From contig JBBCBC010000037.1 of the NCBI GenBank assembly GCA_037126765.1, positions 5,833,263 through 5,897,262 of the forward strand: 64,000 bases of DNA, given 5' to 3'. The notes beneath the pieces are model-generated. The model made no database searches. It saw only the letters and a program-made list of their open reading frames with translations, and was not told the origin of the DNA. This stretch comes from Stenogyne calaminthoides. Its lineage: Eukaryota; Streptophyta; Magnoliopsida; Lamiales; Lamiaceae. Below, in pieces: positions 12,101-23,239 of the stretch; position 1 is the first letter of the stretch, and the number at the start of each line of letters is the position of its first letter. The translations under genes and the position numbers were made by a program.

Positions 12101-13087
12101 TTTCCTACAGCTAAATTTCCATCCTTTTTCTTGTAAATCATTACTCAGGGGGAGGATCTGATCAGGGAAAGCGGGATTCCATATACAATAGTCAGGCCCT
12201 GTGCATTAACTGAGGAACCTGCTGGAGCTGATCTCATTTTTGATCAAGGAGACAACATTACAGTATGAGATTGAATGGAAAATTTATAGCAACTGTATAC
12301 TGTTGTAGTATACCATGCTAGTCTCATTTGCTTAATCTTGGTTTGCAGGGGAAAATTTCCAGGGATGAGGTTGCTCGGATATGCATTGCTGCGCTAGAAA
12401 GCCCTTATGCATGTGACAAGACATTTGAGGTCATACCATATCTATTGAGTATTTAATAGCCATTGCACTGTCTCTAAAATTTGTTGCATTATGTTTGAAC
12501 TTGAGAAAGGGGAATTGTACATTTTTAGAAACTAATTACCTCTGTCACTGTTTTGAGAACTTTTTTAATTCAAGGAGTCAAGGACTATGTGTTTCGGAGA
12601 GATGTGATATCCATGTCTCTATCTTTAACCTTTTCTTGAGTGCAAATAGCCAAATGCAAATAAAGGATTTGAAACTAGTTTCTTGGCTGGAATTCTGTGA
12701 GAACTTTGTAACTGAAATATACTAAGACAATATGCTTCACTTTCACGAAAAGACAGAAAACCAGAGTGAAAGAAGTCGCTGTTTATGTATTCTGTGCATA
12801 GATCTCAGCTTGAAATATTTTAAATTCTGCAACACATGTGAAATGTAGTTATCTAAATGCTTGTGTATGCCTTTTCATTTCTTCCTTAATGATGCTTAAA
12901 ATAAATTCTCTGCTCAGTAAAAAGCTGCTCACATGTGCAGGTTAAGAGTGTCATTCCGTTCAGCGAACCATATACTGTAGATCCAGAAAATCCACCCCCA
13001 GAAAAGGACTACAATGTGTACTTCCAAAATTTAAAAGATGGTATTACAGGGAAAGAATTGTTGGAGCAAACTACTGTTTCTGTTTGA
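6106..13087 (+). CDS. Plastid-targeted NAD(P)-binding Rossmann / CIA30-domain protein, reading frame interrupted
   Basis: Sixteen exons can be traced: 6106-6225, 8371-8601, 8688-8849, 9010-9060, 9724-9858, 10009-10033, 10180-10291, 10536-10661, 10773-10822, 11162-11320, 11398-11492, 11590-11705, 11806-11929, 12149-12262, 12349-12429, 12941-13087 (TGA). The N-terminus is Ser-rich without early acidic residues, like a chloroplast transit peptide. A dinucleotide-binding loop (VAGATGGVGRR) begins the Rossmann fold. A CIA30 domain (exons 8-12, ELPWGALDDVVMGG) is inserted inside it, and the fold resumes with the NKELDYILTYK and IVRPCALTEEP motifs. This architecture matches the plant family typified by Arabidopsis At4g18810. 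An intact version would be about 596 residues from the ATG at 6163, which I prefer, or 615 from 6106. Three lesions break the frame: an extra T in the T7 run at 10018-10024, TGA at 10282-10284 where the family has Gly, and a missing base near 11469. Intron 11 appears to use a GC donor. All other junctions are GT-AG. The lesions could be mutation or assembly error. Confidence 0.85.
6481..8047. repeat. Inverted and tandem repeats in intron 1 of the CIA30-type gene
   Basis: The left side carries GTAAATGTGGTCCCAC (6487-6502) and a second GTAAATGTGGTCCCAT copy. The right side carries the inverse, GTGGGACCACATTTGC, at 7703 and again at 7943. The right arm is a tandem duplication with a period of about 240 bases (roughly 7617-7807 and 7857-8047; both contain CAGTGTCCGTTTCGCGGTTAAC-like sequence). 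Between the arms is an unusually GC-rich block (6960-7240), then a ~47-base tandem unit near 7300-7400 (TAATAATATTAAAT). The arrangement suggests a non-autonomous DNA transposon with nested insertions. No transposase was seen. Confidence 0.6.
7490..7611. mobile_element. Stowaway-like MITE fragment
   Basis: The right terminus GGGACGGAGGGAGTA is the standard Stowaway-type end. The left part is poorly preserved (ATAGGGAGTAGTATTTTATG). It lies within intron 1 of the CIA30-type gene. Confidence 0.45.
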
Positions 13088-14440
13088 ATCTAAGCATGGT
13101 GAGTTAGTTAAAGTCGGTACAGTACGTTGGTTTGGTGCATCATACTAATATGCTGTTAACTAACAATTTCTACGTTAACCAATATCTATTGTTTGCGGAG
13201 TACTTTTTTTAATTGATTTTCATATCAATATTTCTGTGTTTCTTGATTTTAACATAAAAACTTCAGGTATCTTGTGTGATATATATCTAGTAGTATATTT
13301 TGTAGGAGTACTGGGTGTTTGGTTTATTTCACCAACAATTTGCTGCTGCTTTTTTCTGTTAAAAAGATTGATTCAGACGTTTCAATTGAAATTTACAGGT
13401 GTTGGTGATTCTGGTCTGCTATTTACATGTACAGCCTTTGTTTTAGCCATGTTCAAGGGATCGACGAAGATCATCGAGAAAGAGTTAAACTTAGATGTTT
13501 TAGCCATGTTTTAGCCTTTATCATGTCTATATGTTTGTTTAAGAAACCTCACTTTGTAGATGTAATATATGTTGTTTTATAATTATAGAGGTTAAACGTA
13601 GGAACACCTAGGAAGATACAAAGGAAGGTAATTTATTATATTCCATTGCCAAGATGTATTTTCTCAATATATTGGTTACTTGGCCAAACGTTTTCCACAA
13701 CATTAAAATTACAGTACTGAAATTTGTGTTGTTTCCTTGCTGGAATTTGTATCCACGTGTGTTTACTGTAGTTCAAATACCTCTGAAATATGAAGCATCA
13801 GTATCCCTTCGACTTATTTAAGAAGCCTTTTCATTATCCCATCATTTATTAACCAATACAGTTGCATAACGATTCCTGTGTTTTGTAAAGCCTAAACATC
13901 CGGACATGGTAAAAACAATACAACAAGACAAGCTTGAGCCTAAGCTATGGCTATTGCTGTCAGAGGAGAGAGTTTATCAGCATCTCGACTGGATTATTCG
14001 ATGCAAAGGTGAGTTGAATACTTTCATTATATACTTGGCCAATATTTCCCCTTCTTATAGTGTGTGTTTTATATCATGTTTTTTGGCACTATGTTTTGAA
14101 ACTCTTGCTTTAGCATTATCTTTATAGTTGAAAATTAGTGTGTTCGTTTTGATAAGTTGAGAGAACCTTACAGTTGTTAAAAACAGTTTATGCTGCATCT
14201 AATGCATGCTCAAATTGTTTTCCCGGTTCAACGAATTCATTAATCCAATGGCTGAAACCATGATATGCACTACTGGAAAATCCCATGATACATTTCTTAT
14301 AATCATTGGTCTTCAATTATTTCACTATCCCTCAAACAAAAATCATTTCTTGCCTAAACTTCTTCCAAAAATAGAGCAATACACATAACCTTCATTCTCA
14401 TTGTAATTCACTAATCGATGATTCTCATTACTATTCTTAG
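13088..14440. other. 3' flank of the CIA30-type gene and intergenic DNA
   Basis: The stretch following the TGA at 13087 is AT-rich and probably holds the 3' UTR. Short open frames here (for example near 13236-13514 and 13906-14127) show no recognisable motif. Confidence 0.45.
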
Positions 14441-14533
14441 TATCATTATATATATATATATAATTAAAAGGTTAAATCTTATACAATCAGAACTGACTCT
14501 GAAAATACATGCCACAAATATTCTTAATATCAT

Positions 14534-14564
<31 letters not shown>

Positions 14565-14590
14565 GGTTAAATCTTATACAATCAGGGCTT
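14430..14590. repeat. Tandem duplication with (TA)n tract
   Basis: A segment beginning CTTAGTATCATTATATATAT and ending AAAAGGTTAAATCTTATAC appears twice in a row, with (TA)n tracts of different length near 14448 and 14534. This is a short tandem duplication containing a microsatellite. Confidence 0.7.
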
Positions 14591-14843
14591 TGGGCTAGGA
14601 GGAAGCTAATCATAACCTGTGAAGAATCTGCTAACTTTGTCCCAGAATTTCTAATCATGGACCTACCTATATCTCTATCTTCAGTAATTTCACTTGAGTT
14701 TTATATGCAGAAAAGAATGTAGTGTTTATGAAGGCCATTTTTTTGGACAACTCAGCATCTCTTTGGAGAACATAAACATGCCTGCACAACATTTACAAAT
14801 TCTCATCAAATTCAATCTCTGCCAAAGTCAAGTGAGAAAATTT

Positions 14844-15128
14844 TCACCTACAATTAAAAGAGAGTTTGGATCTTCTTCTGCCGTGCGCCTCCAGTGCGGT
14901 TTTCAGCTTTGCAACCATGTCGTGGTGCGTCGTAATCTGGTCCGGTGAGTTCAAGAAGACGCTTCTCTCAATCGGTGGGGACCACAGCCCGCTTTGTGAG
15001 TAATCGAAGTTGAACTCCGATACGTCGGAGAATTTGGAAAGCAGTCGTTCCGACACGGACTTGGACACCAGTTCAATGGTCTGTGAAGAGATGAGATGAG
15101 CTGAAGATGAGATATCAGAGATTGGCAT
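14844..15128 (-). CDS. Small uncharacterised plant protein, 94 residues
   Basis: A single open frame on the minus strand starts MPISDISSSAHLISS and continues with SKSVSERLLSKFSDVSEF, SGLWSPPIERSVFLNSP and a basic tail (EAHGRRRSK). Composition and codon flow look like a real protein: alternating helix-like segments, a Trp-Pro-Pro motif, and no low complexity. A minus-strand TATA-like element lies about 66 bases upstream, giving a plausible short leader without an ATG. I cannot name the family. There is no signal peptide or membrane segment. A splice donor near the stop (TGTAG|GTGAAA) leaves open a further 3' exon. Confidence 0.6.
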   Translation of the reverse strand: MPISDISSSAHLISSQTIELVSKSVSERLLSKFSDVSEFNFDYSQSGLWSPPIERSVFLNSPDQITTHHDMVAKLKTALEAHGRRRSKLSFNCR

Positions 15129-15193
15129 TTTTTATTTGTTTTTGGGAATTGATAGAAATTGAGAAAAGGTGAGAGACTAAGATGATGAGACAA

Positions 15194-15202
15194 GTATATA
15201 TG
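15194..15202 (-). promoter_or_regulatory. Possible TATA box of the 94-residue gene
   Basis: On the minus strand the sequence CATATATAC lies about 66 bases before the ATG at 15128. It is followed by a pyrimidine-rich leader (TAGTCTCTCACCTTTTCTC), a common arrangement in plant core promoters. Confidence 0.4.
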
Positions 15203-15754
15203 TGGATAAAACATGAGTAGGAGAAGATTGGTGGGGTAGTTGTTTTGTGAAGAAGACACCACTATTGCATTGTGTGTGTGTTTTTGGTGAGAAAGAATGT
15301 AACATGAAATGAAGGTTGGATGATTCAGATCAGGAGATCTTTCATGTGTTGTGTTGAGAGGTATCATGTGGTGTTTGCAGCCAACTTGTGCTTTTTGTCT
15401 TTTTAAGTCTTATTCAACTCGATTTGATATTCTTGATATTATTCTCCTAATTGTTTGGTTGTTATTTTCTACAAGAATGATGGGACTATATTAAGGCTAA
15501 GATTTTTGAAAATATTTGTTTTATTTAAATTCAACTCCCTTTACAGGAAATGGCCTTAGCTTTTTAATTTTCTTTTAGATATGTGATTTCTTGTATTTCA
15601 AGTGTGCAACTCATTTATCTTACTAATTTGCATTTCTTTGCAGTTAAAAAGGGCTTACGAATTTCTGTAACGCGTCTTTATTTGGAATAATTGGTCGAAT
15701 TTTGGGTTAGTTCCCATTTTAGCAACTTCAATATTAAGCACTTAATAAACTCCC

Positions 15755-15945
15755 AAGGTCAAGTGATGTAGACTTGGTACTTAGGAATATGCTCATTTTT
15801 AGATTTTATGTTCGAAATTCTTTATCGAGATCAATTCTTAAATGGGTCTTTGCTCTGATTTGAAACGGGGCCCTTAGTGGATCGTGGATTATGATCCTTC
15901 GAATTAATCAATCTTTAGTCTAGATATTGAGTTATAAAAAAAAAT
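15755..15945 (+). mobile_element. tRNA-derived SINE
   Basis: The left part contains an A-box-like segment (AGGTCAAGTGATGTAGACTTGG begins near 15757) and, about 50 bases on, a B-box-like TGTTCGAAATTC near 15809. A body containing GGGGCCCTTAGTGGATCG follows, and the element ends in an A-rich tail at about 15936-15945. A related 3' part recurs at 43632-43730. Plant SINEs have this layout. Confidence 0.55.
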
Positions 15946-16042
15946 ATTAAGCACTCGATAATTTTGGATTAGTTCAAGAGTCGCTATCGAAAAAGTGATT
16001 CCAAAAATCGGACTTGCTTTAGCATTGGACCATACTGACTCA

Positions 16043-16088
16043 GGCCCAAGCCCAATCCCATGCACTGTATTTAGACCTAATATGGGCC
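16043..16088 (+). promoter_or_regulatory. Site II-type motifs upstream of the Rab gene
   Basis: GGCCCA at 16043-16048 and TGGGCC at 16083-16088, with further GCCCA repeats nearby, lie about 300-350 bases before the ATG at 16393. These motifs are frequent in promoters of constitutively expressed plant genes; function here is inferred. Confidence 0.4.
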
Positions 16089-16392
16089 ACAAGAGCCCAA
16101 TTTATTGTAAATGGAGCCCATTAATTTGTACAAAAAGCGCACTAATGATTGCTCTGTTTGTCATCGGTCTGGGTTGATAGAAACTTGACAGCAGTCCTTG
16201 CCATTGCCCACTCACCAACAGGTCAAAAAGAAAACACGCTGAAAAAATTTAAAAAACAAAAAAACAGAGATTTCGAAAACCCAAGATCTTACCGTCACTC
16301 CTCTAATCATACTCTTTTGAAATTGAAATCCACATTTTTATTTTTTCAAAAGAGGGCTTTGCAAACTGCATCGTCTTCAAATCGGTGCAGTA

Positions 16393-19300
16393 ATGTCGGG
16401 TTACAGGGCAGAAGATGACTACGATTACCTTTTCAAGGTGGTTCTGATTGGGGATTCTGGAGTTGGGAAATCCAACTTGCTTTCGAGGTTTACTAGGAAT
16501 GAGTTCAGCCTCGAGTCCAAATCGACTATCGGTGTGGAGTTTGCAACGAGAAGCTTAACTTTTGATGGAAAAGTGATTAAGGCTCAGATTTGGGACACTG
16601 CTGGCCAAGAGAGGTGACATTTTTATTTATCACCGTTCATCTAATTCTCTGATCTGTTGAGTGTGTGCATGTGTGTTTGTTTTTTGCTTTACTCTTGCCT
16701 GGTGTTAATTAGTTTCCGTGATGTGATAGATCTTGTTATATGGTTTTGTGTTGATATTGTTCTAGAATTGCGAAATTGTAATCTAGGGTTTGTGTTTAAG
16801 GTGTAAATCTCTTGGATTTTTGAAATTGTGGAGTTGGTTGAGGATAGATCTGAAGACAATCTGTTGTGATAATGAGCATTTAGTTGGGCCTAAGAATGCT
16901 TACTGATCTCTTGTTTAATGCCCTCTTAATCATCTGGGCTTTACCTGTCAAAAAAAAATAAAAAATCATCTGGGCTTAGTAAAGTCGTGTTTTTGGGCTG
17001 CGCACGGTAGAAACCATCTGCCTGTTCCATAAGCGTGTACTGTGAGAACAGTTTTTTTTTTTTTTGCAATTGGAAATGCATTGATAAGTGATCTTGTCGA
17101 ATCAGGAAATTAGGAGTATGTTCTAATGTTCAAAGAATTTCGGAAATTGCTGCATATTTAAGACTTAAGAGGTAGATGCACCCAGTTAACTCAACTAGTC
17201 GATTTCTTAGTTACTTTGGTGTTTCCACTAAATCATGTGGTATCTAAAAATGTAGTTCTAGAATCTATTTTTCAAACTTTGACACTTTCATCTACATAAT
17301 AAGTATATTGTTGTTCAACATGTAAATTAATGGACATCGAAGTGAATTTTGGGTACAAGGATTATATAGATCCTCTTTTCTATTCAGCCGCATAATCTGT
17401 ACAATAACTGCATTTTGTCAATGATCCTGCCAGCTGCCAAACTATATTAAATTCAGCAGGTTATTGAAATGAACGATATATAAAACCTATTCTTATGATG
17501 CAACTTTCTTATTTTGCATTGGTAGTCCTATTTTCCTTTGAGAGCCTCCGAATTGGACTTGAGTAAACATATATGCCTTCTTAAAGTTGTTGGACTTCTG
17601 GCATCCTTTTTTATGTAGAAATGCTAAATCCCATGTTAATGTTGTCAGGCATCTGCAGTTTTGTTACTATAGTATGTAATCCCTAACACAGTGAGCTTTT
17701 AAAACTTGACCGTCGGGAACCTTTTATAATAACAATGTTCGATAAACTCATAAACTGTTCTAGATTTACCCATGCATAAAAAGTATATTCTTGTGCACAA
17801 AGAGAGAGTTAGTTTAACAAACTTCATCCTTCAAGTGTACTTGACATATTTGGAGAATAACATCTACTGGTTGTATATTCTTTACAATATTAACCCTGCT
17901 GGATTACCTTACCATAGAGGAAAAGAGCTGGGCTAACAGTTTTGGATTTGGATCCTCTCAATTTCCTTGTGTAAATTTCTTGTAAATTTCGGAGAGAGAA
18001 AGACGCAATGTAGGGGTCCCACACTTTATATTTTTTTATATTAGTTTATTCTGTGTCTTTCTCTCTCCGAAATTTACAAGAAATTTACGAAAACGAAATG
18101 TAGAGGATCCATATTCAACTGTTTTAAATGCATAAAAAAGTATATTCTTGTGCACAAAGAGAGAGTCGGTTTAACAAAATTCAATCTTCAAGTGTACTTA
18201 ACATATTTGGAAAAGAACATGTATGGTAAATTTTTTACAATATTAACCCTGCTGGATTACCGTAGAGTTAAAAGAGCTGAACTAACAGTTTTAGATGGTT
18301 CTCCTTGTGGACATTATTAAAACAGGATCCATCCGGTAGTATTAGGCTGATAAAATACATCGTGAGAAACTAATATTTACGATTTAGTAAGCTCAGAAAC
18401 TAACATTTAGTTGTTGGTACGTCTTGTCATGTCAATCATAATTTTGATGCCGAGAAGACACTTATGAAATCAACATTGTCAAGAGTCACTTTTCCCTGAT
18501 TTGGTTTGCAATTGTTGGAAACATCATATAAACATGGTCAAAAGTTAATTTGCTAGAATCATACTCCCTTCGTCCTGTTTTAGATTGCTCATTCACTGTT
18601 TGGCTCGTGTTTTAGCAAGCGAGTTGTTTATTAGTATTTGAAATGATAAAGAGATTTTTAAGGTGGAGTATGATAGTCTTACCCCTCATCTATCCTACAC
18701 CTCCTTAAAAGTCACTTTATCATTTCATATAATAATAAACAACTTGCTCGCTAAAACACGAGCCATAAAATGAATGGGCAATCTAAAACAGGACGGAGGG
18801 AGTAATAGATTAACGTGTAACACTCGTATACACCAGTTGTACGGTGCAACTATACACAACTAATACTTTTCAGTGAAATCAACTAATATTGACGAGCAAT
18901 AACCTTTCAATAAAACACATAATACCATTTAAAAATATACTCGAGTTGCACGGTGCACCTAGGTTATTGTGATGAATAGATGAGTAAATGTATATCCCTT
19001 TTCGTCATTCAAAGCTTTGTTTTCCGTCTGACGTCTAGGTACCGTGCCATCACTAGTGCATACTATCGTGGTGCTGTTGGAGCTTTGCTCGTGTACGACG
19101 TGACTCGTCACTCCACATTTGAAAGCGTCGAAAGGTGGTTACGGGAATTGAGGGACCATACCGATCCCAACATAGTCGTGATGCTCATCGGCAACAAATC
19201 TGACCTTCGACATCTGGTGGCTGTCTCAACCGAGGACGGGACGTCCTTTGCTGAGAGGGAGTCCCTTTACTTCATGGAAACCTCTGCACTTGAATCAACC

Positions 19301-19459
19301 AATGTAGACAATGCGTTCACAGAGGTTCTTACACAAATATACCGTATAGTGAGCAAGAAGAGCATGGAGGCAGGGGATGATTCAAACAAAGATGTTCCTT
19401 CTAAGGGTGAGAAAATTGATGTATCAGCTATGAAGAAAGGAGGCTGCTGCTCCTCGTAG
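16393..19459 (+). CDS. RABA1: RABA1-type Rab GTPase
   Basis: Two exons, 16393-16613 and 19039-19459, encode a 213-residue small GTPase that acts in trans-Golgi/recycling-endosome to plasma-membrane traffic. All nucleotide-binding motifs are present: GDSGVGKS (20-27), switch I with STIGVEF (44-50), WDTAGQE (67-73), NKSD (126-129) and ETSAL (154-158). The C-terminus ends GGCCSS, the dicysteine signal for double geranylgeranylation. The N-terminal AEDDYDYLFKVVLIG stretch and the ESKSTIGVEFATRS effector region are typical of the plant Rab11-like RABA1 subclass, and the single intron falls after the codon start of Arg74 (CAAGAGAG|GTGAC), as in that family. Length equals the family norm and no lesion is visible. 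The exact paralogue cannot be fixed from sequence alone. Confidence 0.95.
17774..18296. repeat. Direct repeat of ~165 bases in the Rab intron
   Basis: A segment beginning AGTATATTCTTGTGCACAAA and ending near AGAGCTG..CTAACAGTTTT occurs at about 17779-17945 and again at about 18135-18295 with several differences. A hairpin MITE separates the two copies. Confidence 0.75.
17947..18113. mobile_element. Hairpin MITE between the direct repeats
   Basis: Long inverted repeats begin GGATCCTCT (17950) and end AGAGGATCC (18110). The inner arms share CTTGTAAATTTCGGAGAGAG and its complement. The loop holds GTCCCACACTTTATA. This is a near-perfect foldback with no coding sequence. Confidence 0.8.
18562..18804. 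mobile_element. Stowaway-like MITE in the Rab intron
   Basis: The termini TACTCCCTTCGTCC and GGACGGAGGGAGTA are inverted, with TA at both ends. Most of the 243 bases fold back on themselves (for example GGCTCGTGTTTTAGCAAGCG against CTCGCTAAAACACGAGCC). A sister copy is at 49608-49849. Confidence 0.9.
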
Positions 19460-20789
19460 ATTTGGAAAGACGGTTTTACCCTTCATTGGTATGGTCTTCG
19501 TTTAGCTGCTGCATCTTTTTTAATTTTGCGGTGTAAAATTTGATCTGGAGATGGTAGAGATTGTGGTAGACATGGTTTACTTTGTATTTGCAGTCATGAT
19601 GTTACAAAGAAATGAATGGCCGATTCACATGATGTCTGGAGAATCAGATTCTGATTCAAACATCAAATACGCCTCATTTCTTACAAATTTTTGTACCATC
19701 TTCTCCTTCAATGGTTTGTGCTCTAAAATGGCGTGCTCTTTTTCTGTGTTATCCGTGTGATATCTTTTCATGTCGGTTAAATTCTACACATTGAGGATGA
19801 TAATTAGCCAAACAGGCCATTAATAATCACCTGATATATATACAATGCCCTCATATCATCTGAGAATTAATATAAATGAATTAATTTCAACCTCATGAAT
19901 TTTCTTTTATTTTTCTATTAAGCTGTAACCGATGAAATGGATTCGAAATTGAGATTTTAACTGAATAAGAAAAACCTCAATAAAACATAAACTTCTTCAC
20001 ATCTTTTAAGCTCGTGCAACACATACAAACAAACATATATTTATATTCTAATAATATATCAGAAATCCACCCCTGCTTACTTTTTTTTTGAACTTGCAAA
20101 TTGCAATTGTACACATCTCATCATAAGAAAGTCAACTAGAGAGGCCGCCTTGTCTTCACTTTTAATGTACCAATTGTATATTTCATAAGTCAACTCTCAC
20201 ACCTCCGTTTTACTCTTCTCACCTAGCCTTTGTTTTTTCTTTTTCTTTTCTCCTTCAAGAAATCATCTGGCTCATTTCATTGAGTCCTCTATTTGTCTTT
20301 TATTTAAATTCATGATATTATAATTATTGTGGATAATTTATTGGATATTTTTTTCAGATAAATAAATCTTGGCGTTAGTAACTTATTTAATAATTCGATA
20401 TTTGTTAACATGTTCACAGCATGGAAACTTCAGCATTAATTGAACACTGACTGGAAGATTTTCCAGATTTGCTCGTATTATTTTATCACAACGACGGGAG
20501 AAATTCTAGTATACTAGTATATCTTAATTTTTAAAAAGGAGGCAATTTATTTGCATATTCTTATCCGCCCAATGCTACAACGGATAAGACAGAGGATTAG
20601 AGTTGTTAATGGATTATTATAGTGTAAATGACGTTATCAAGGAATCGCATCTGACGCGATGACATGCACGTGTAACATGTGGGGACTCTCTCACAATATA
20701 AAGCCTATATATTTCAATTACCAAATATCATAAAATTAAAACTAAGATTAAGAATTAGTATTATGTTTAATGATTAATTAATGATTGAA
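19460..20789. other. 3' flank of the Rab gene and intergenic DNA
   Basis: The first few hundred bases probably form the 3' UTR. The rest is AT-rich with no gene recognised. Confidence 0.5.
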
Positions 20790-20794
20790 ACCTA

Positions 20795-21859
20795 TGTTGC
20801 GAGTCGTTTTATTTGGGAAATATTATGTGGCTAATTTAGTGACAACTCACAAACAAAACATGCACGTGTAAAATAAACTGTAAATAAGAAGAATTTGTTG
20901 ACCCAGTTCGTCAAGAAATGACTACTCTGGGGGCGTTCCAAGCCAGGGACGTAGTATTGCGAGTTTTACACGTACAATATATGATACATCTAATGAAGAT
21001 GAATCGCTATGGATGAAGATGATTTGGAGAATTGGTATATGAGTGCTAGGGTTTTTGTATGCATGGATAATCTCTCGAATTTTTTTGTACCTCACCTCTC
21101 TGGGAATTTTTTTTGTCACCTGGCGCTTGTTGTTTTTTCTTCTATTTATCGTACTTCGACATGCATGAGCTGGTTTGGCAAGCATGAGCTGGAGACTTCG
21201 GGCCATGCAAGAACTCATGTAAAGCTGCCACGTTTCCAGCTTCGTCTTCTAGATTGATCTTTGCTTTTGCTTGTCTGTATGACACTCTTTTGATCGTCCA
21301 AATCAATCTTTTGCTCGGCTGTCCGCTTTGTTCGCCCCATTAAACCTTATCAATTTCATGTCGGAATATCATCGAGCATACTGACCCTTCAGGATATCTG
21401 ATTATCGAGCATACTGACCCCTCAGGATGTCTGAGTCTTCAGGATATCTGAGTATCGAGCATACTGACCCTTCAGGATATCTGAGCATTCAGGTTGTCTG
21501 AGTCCTCAGACTTGTCTGAGTCCTCAGACTTGACTGAGCCCTCAGGTTTGTTTGAGTTTTCAGATCACTTGACTCAGCTTATTTGATTCCTTCTTTCCTG
21601 ATCTGAGTGACGAACATGTCTATTTGCTCGGTCAGTCTGTTTGAACAACCTTAGTTGGTAAATGGCAAGCTGGCGAACAAAACTTACTTCGTTGGCGAGT
21701 ATGTTCGCTTGGTTGACAAGTGGCGAGCTGGTCGAACAAACTTGTTTGGTCGGTGAACGGCGAGCACACTTGTCCATCGGGCATGATTATTTTAATAAAT
21801 ATTACACGTGTCTCTCTTACGTGTTCGATTAATACTAAATAATTATATCGAACACAACA
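20795..21859 (-). repeat. 3' LTR of the Ty3/gypsy element
   Basis: 1065 bases, aligned along its whole length with 33056-34103. It contains a tandem array at about 21371-21565 built on TATCGAGCATACTGACCC and TCAGGATATCTGA units. It has one more CTGAGTCCTCAGACTTG-like unit than the right LTR. Confidence 0.92.
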
Positions 21860-21875
21860 ATACCCCCCAGCCGGG
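21860..21875 (-). other. Polypurine tract of the Ty3/gypsy element
   Basis: Read on the minus strand, CTGGGGGGTAT stands directly before the 3' LTR start (TGTTGTG). A G-rich purine run at this place is the expected primer for plus-strand DNA synthesis. Confidence 0.6.
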
Positions 21876-21978
21876 TCGCTTTGTATTCAACATGGGGCCC
21901 GGCTGTTATAATCTGATTGGGCCATAGTTGAGGTCGTTTCGTATTCTGTGTCAAATTTTCAAAATTGAATTCGATATC

Positions 21979-21986
21979 TATAAATA
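21979..21986 (+). promoter_or_regulatory. TATA box of the antisense gene in the Ty3/gypsy element
   Basis: TATAAATA within CTATAAATACCTC is a canonical plant TATA box on the plus strand. It is followed by a pyrimidine-rich leader (CCTTTTCTTTCTTTTCTTCT) with no ATG until 22144. The spacing fits a start site near 22010 and a ~130-base 5' UTR for the antisense gene. Confidence 0.55.
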
Positions 21987-22143
21987 CCTCATTTCGCCGC
22001 CTCAATCCCTTTTCTTTCTTTTCTTCTTCTCTTTGCCTCTGTCTTCAATCTCTTTCGCGTCTGAAAATTTCCAGCGAGGGCTTCATCATTCCGGCGAAGG
22101 ATCTTACTCAGGTAACCATTGCATACTTTCTCTCATTGCGATT

Positions 22144-23180
22144 ATGGCTTCTGGCTCAAACTCTTCTGTTTCCCTAGAATCGGACCACCATAGTTCCTCT
22201 TCCCCCTCTGTCGGTAGAATCCCCCGTAGCGACGCTAACGCACCGAAGATGAATGTCTCGGGTTTGGGGTTTTGTTGGCAAGTTCGGCAGCCGTTTGTCG
22301 TTCTTTCCTCCGATTCCGACGAAGCCCTAAACGAATTAGATAGGGACTTAGTCCGTAGTGATTTTTCGGATGGTTCAAGTAATGATTCTTTGCCCCAACC
22401 CCAAATTAGGTCTAGGGCTGTAGATAATGTTGATGTGAATAGGGATGATGATATTGTGAGGGGGGAAATTTTGATGGCTGTGAATGTCGATGAATCGAAC
22501 ATTGGGATAGACGGCGAACAAAATACTGAAGTTGATATCCCTGTTGGTGTCCCTCATAGCCCAACATATAACGAGTATAATGCTCGTTATAATTTTGATT
22601 GGCCCGAACAGCCTCATAGAATTAGGGTTGAGAATGAGTACCCAGCGAGCAAGATTGCGAGCATAATTGATGTAGATATGCTCGCTCAGCTGTATAGAAA
22701 TTACGAAACCCCCAAAGATGTCTTTTTTTCGGGCACCGGTCCCGATGAAATGAAAGGCACCCCCCTGAGGGTTGTGTTGATGTGAATTTGGACACAATGG
22801 AAGCTGGCCTTCGATTCCCACTCCATCCGGCTATCACTCGTTTGCTCGTGGAATGGAACATCACCATCACGCAGCTGAAGCCGAATGGGTGGCACATGAT
22901 TATGAGCTTCCTGACTTTGTTCGGCAAAATGAAACCCAGATACTATCCCTCAGCAGCTGAACTTGCTTGACTAGTGCATTTGACCCGTCCGAAGGGCGAA
23001 CATGGATGGCTATTCATGCAGGCAAATGCCAAGTGCAAAATCATTGAGGATGTGCCGAACAAAATCAGTGATTGGAAGGAGAAATTTTGGTTCGTTGGGG
23101 GCGATTGGAAGAGCCCGGCTTCTGGAAGCGAACCAAATGCTCGTTTAGACATCCCTACTGACTTCGGAGTTTATTGCAGT
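22144..23180 (+). pseudogene. Antisense extra gene of the Tat-like element, N-terminal and Transposase_28-like part
   Basis: Translation from 22144 (MASGSNSSVS) gives a Ser/Asp-rich N-terminus, then a segment with AQLYRNYETPKDVFF. It shifts frame in the C6 run near 22760-22765 and continues as EGCVDVNLDTMEAGLRFPLH, TQLKPNGWHMIMSF, a TGA at 22968-22970, then RPKGEHGW and SDWKEKFWFVGGDW. That order is characteristic of the plant 'putative gypsy type transposon' domain (PF04195). A donor (GCAG|TAAGTATTT region near 23177) and a following TTTCAG acceptor near 23241 suggest an intron. It lies opposite to gag-pol, as known for extra ORFs in Tat elements. The role of the protein is unknown. Confidence 0.7.
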
Positions 23181-23239
23181 AAGTATTTTTGTGTCTTTTA
23201 TTCTTCAGTTTGAACTGATTTTAACTTACTCTTCATTTC

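Noticed and set aside
13906..14127. 73-codon open frame with a donor-like GTGAGT
   Set aside because: No family, no promoter and no matching acceptor exon were found.
14951..15367. 138-codon minus-strand open frame
   Set aside because: It overlaps the better-supported 94-residue gene in another frame and contains low-complexity His/Ser runs.
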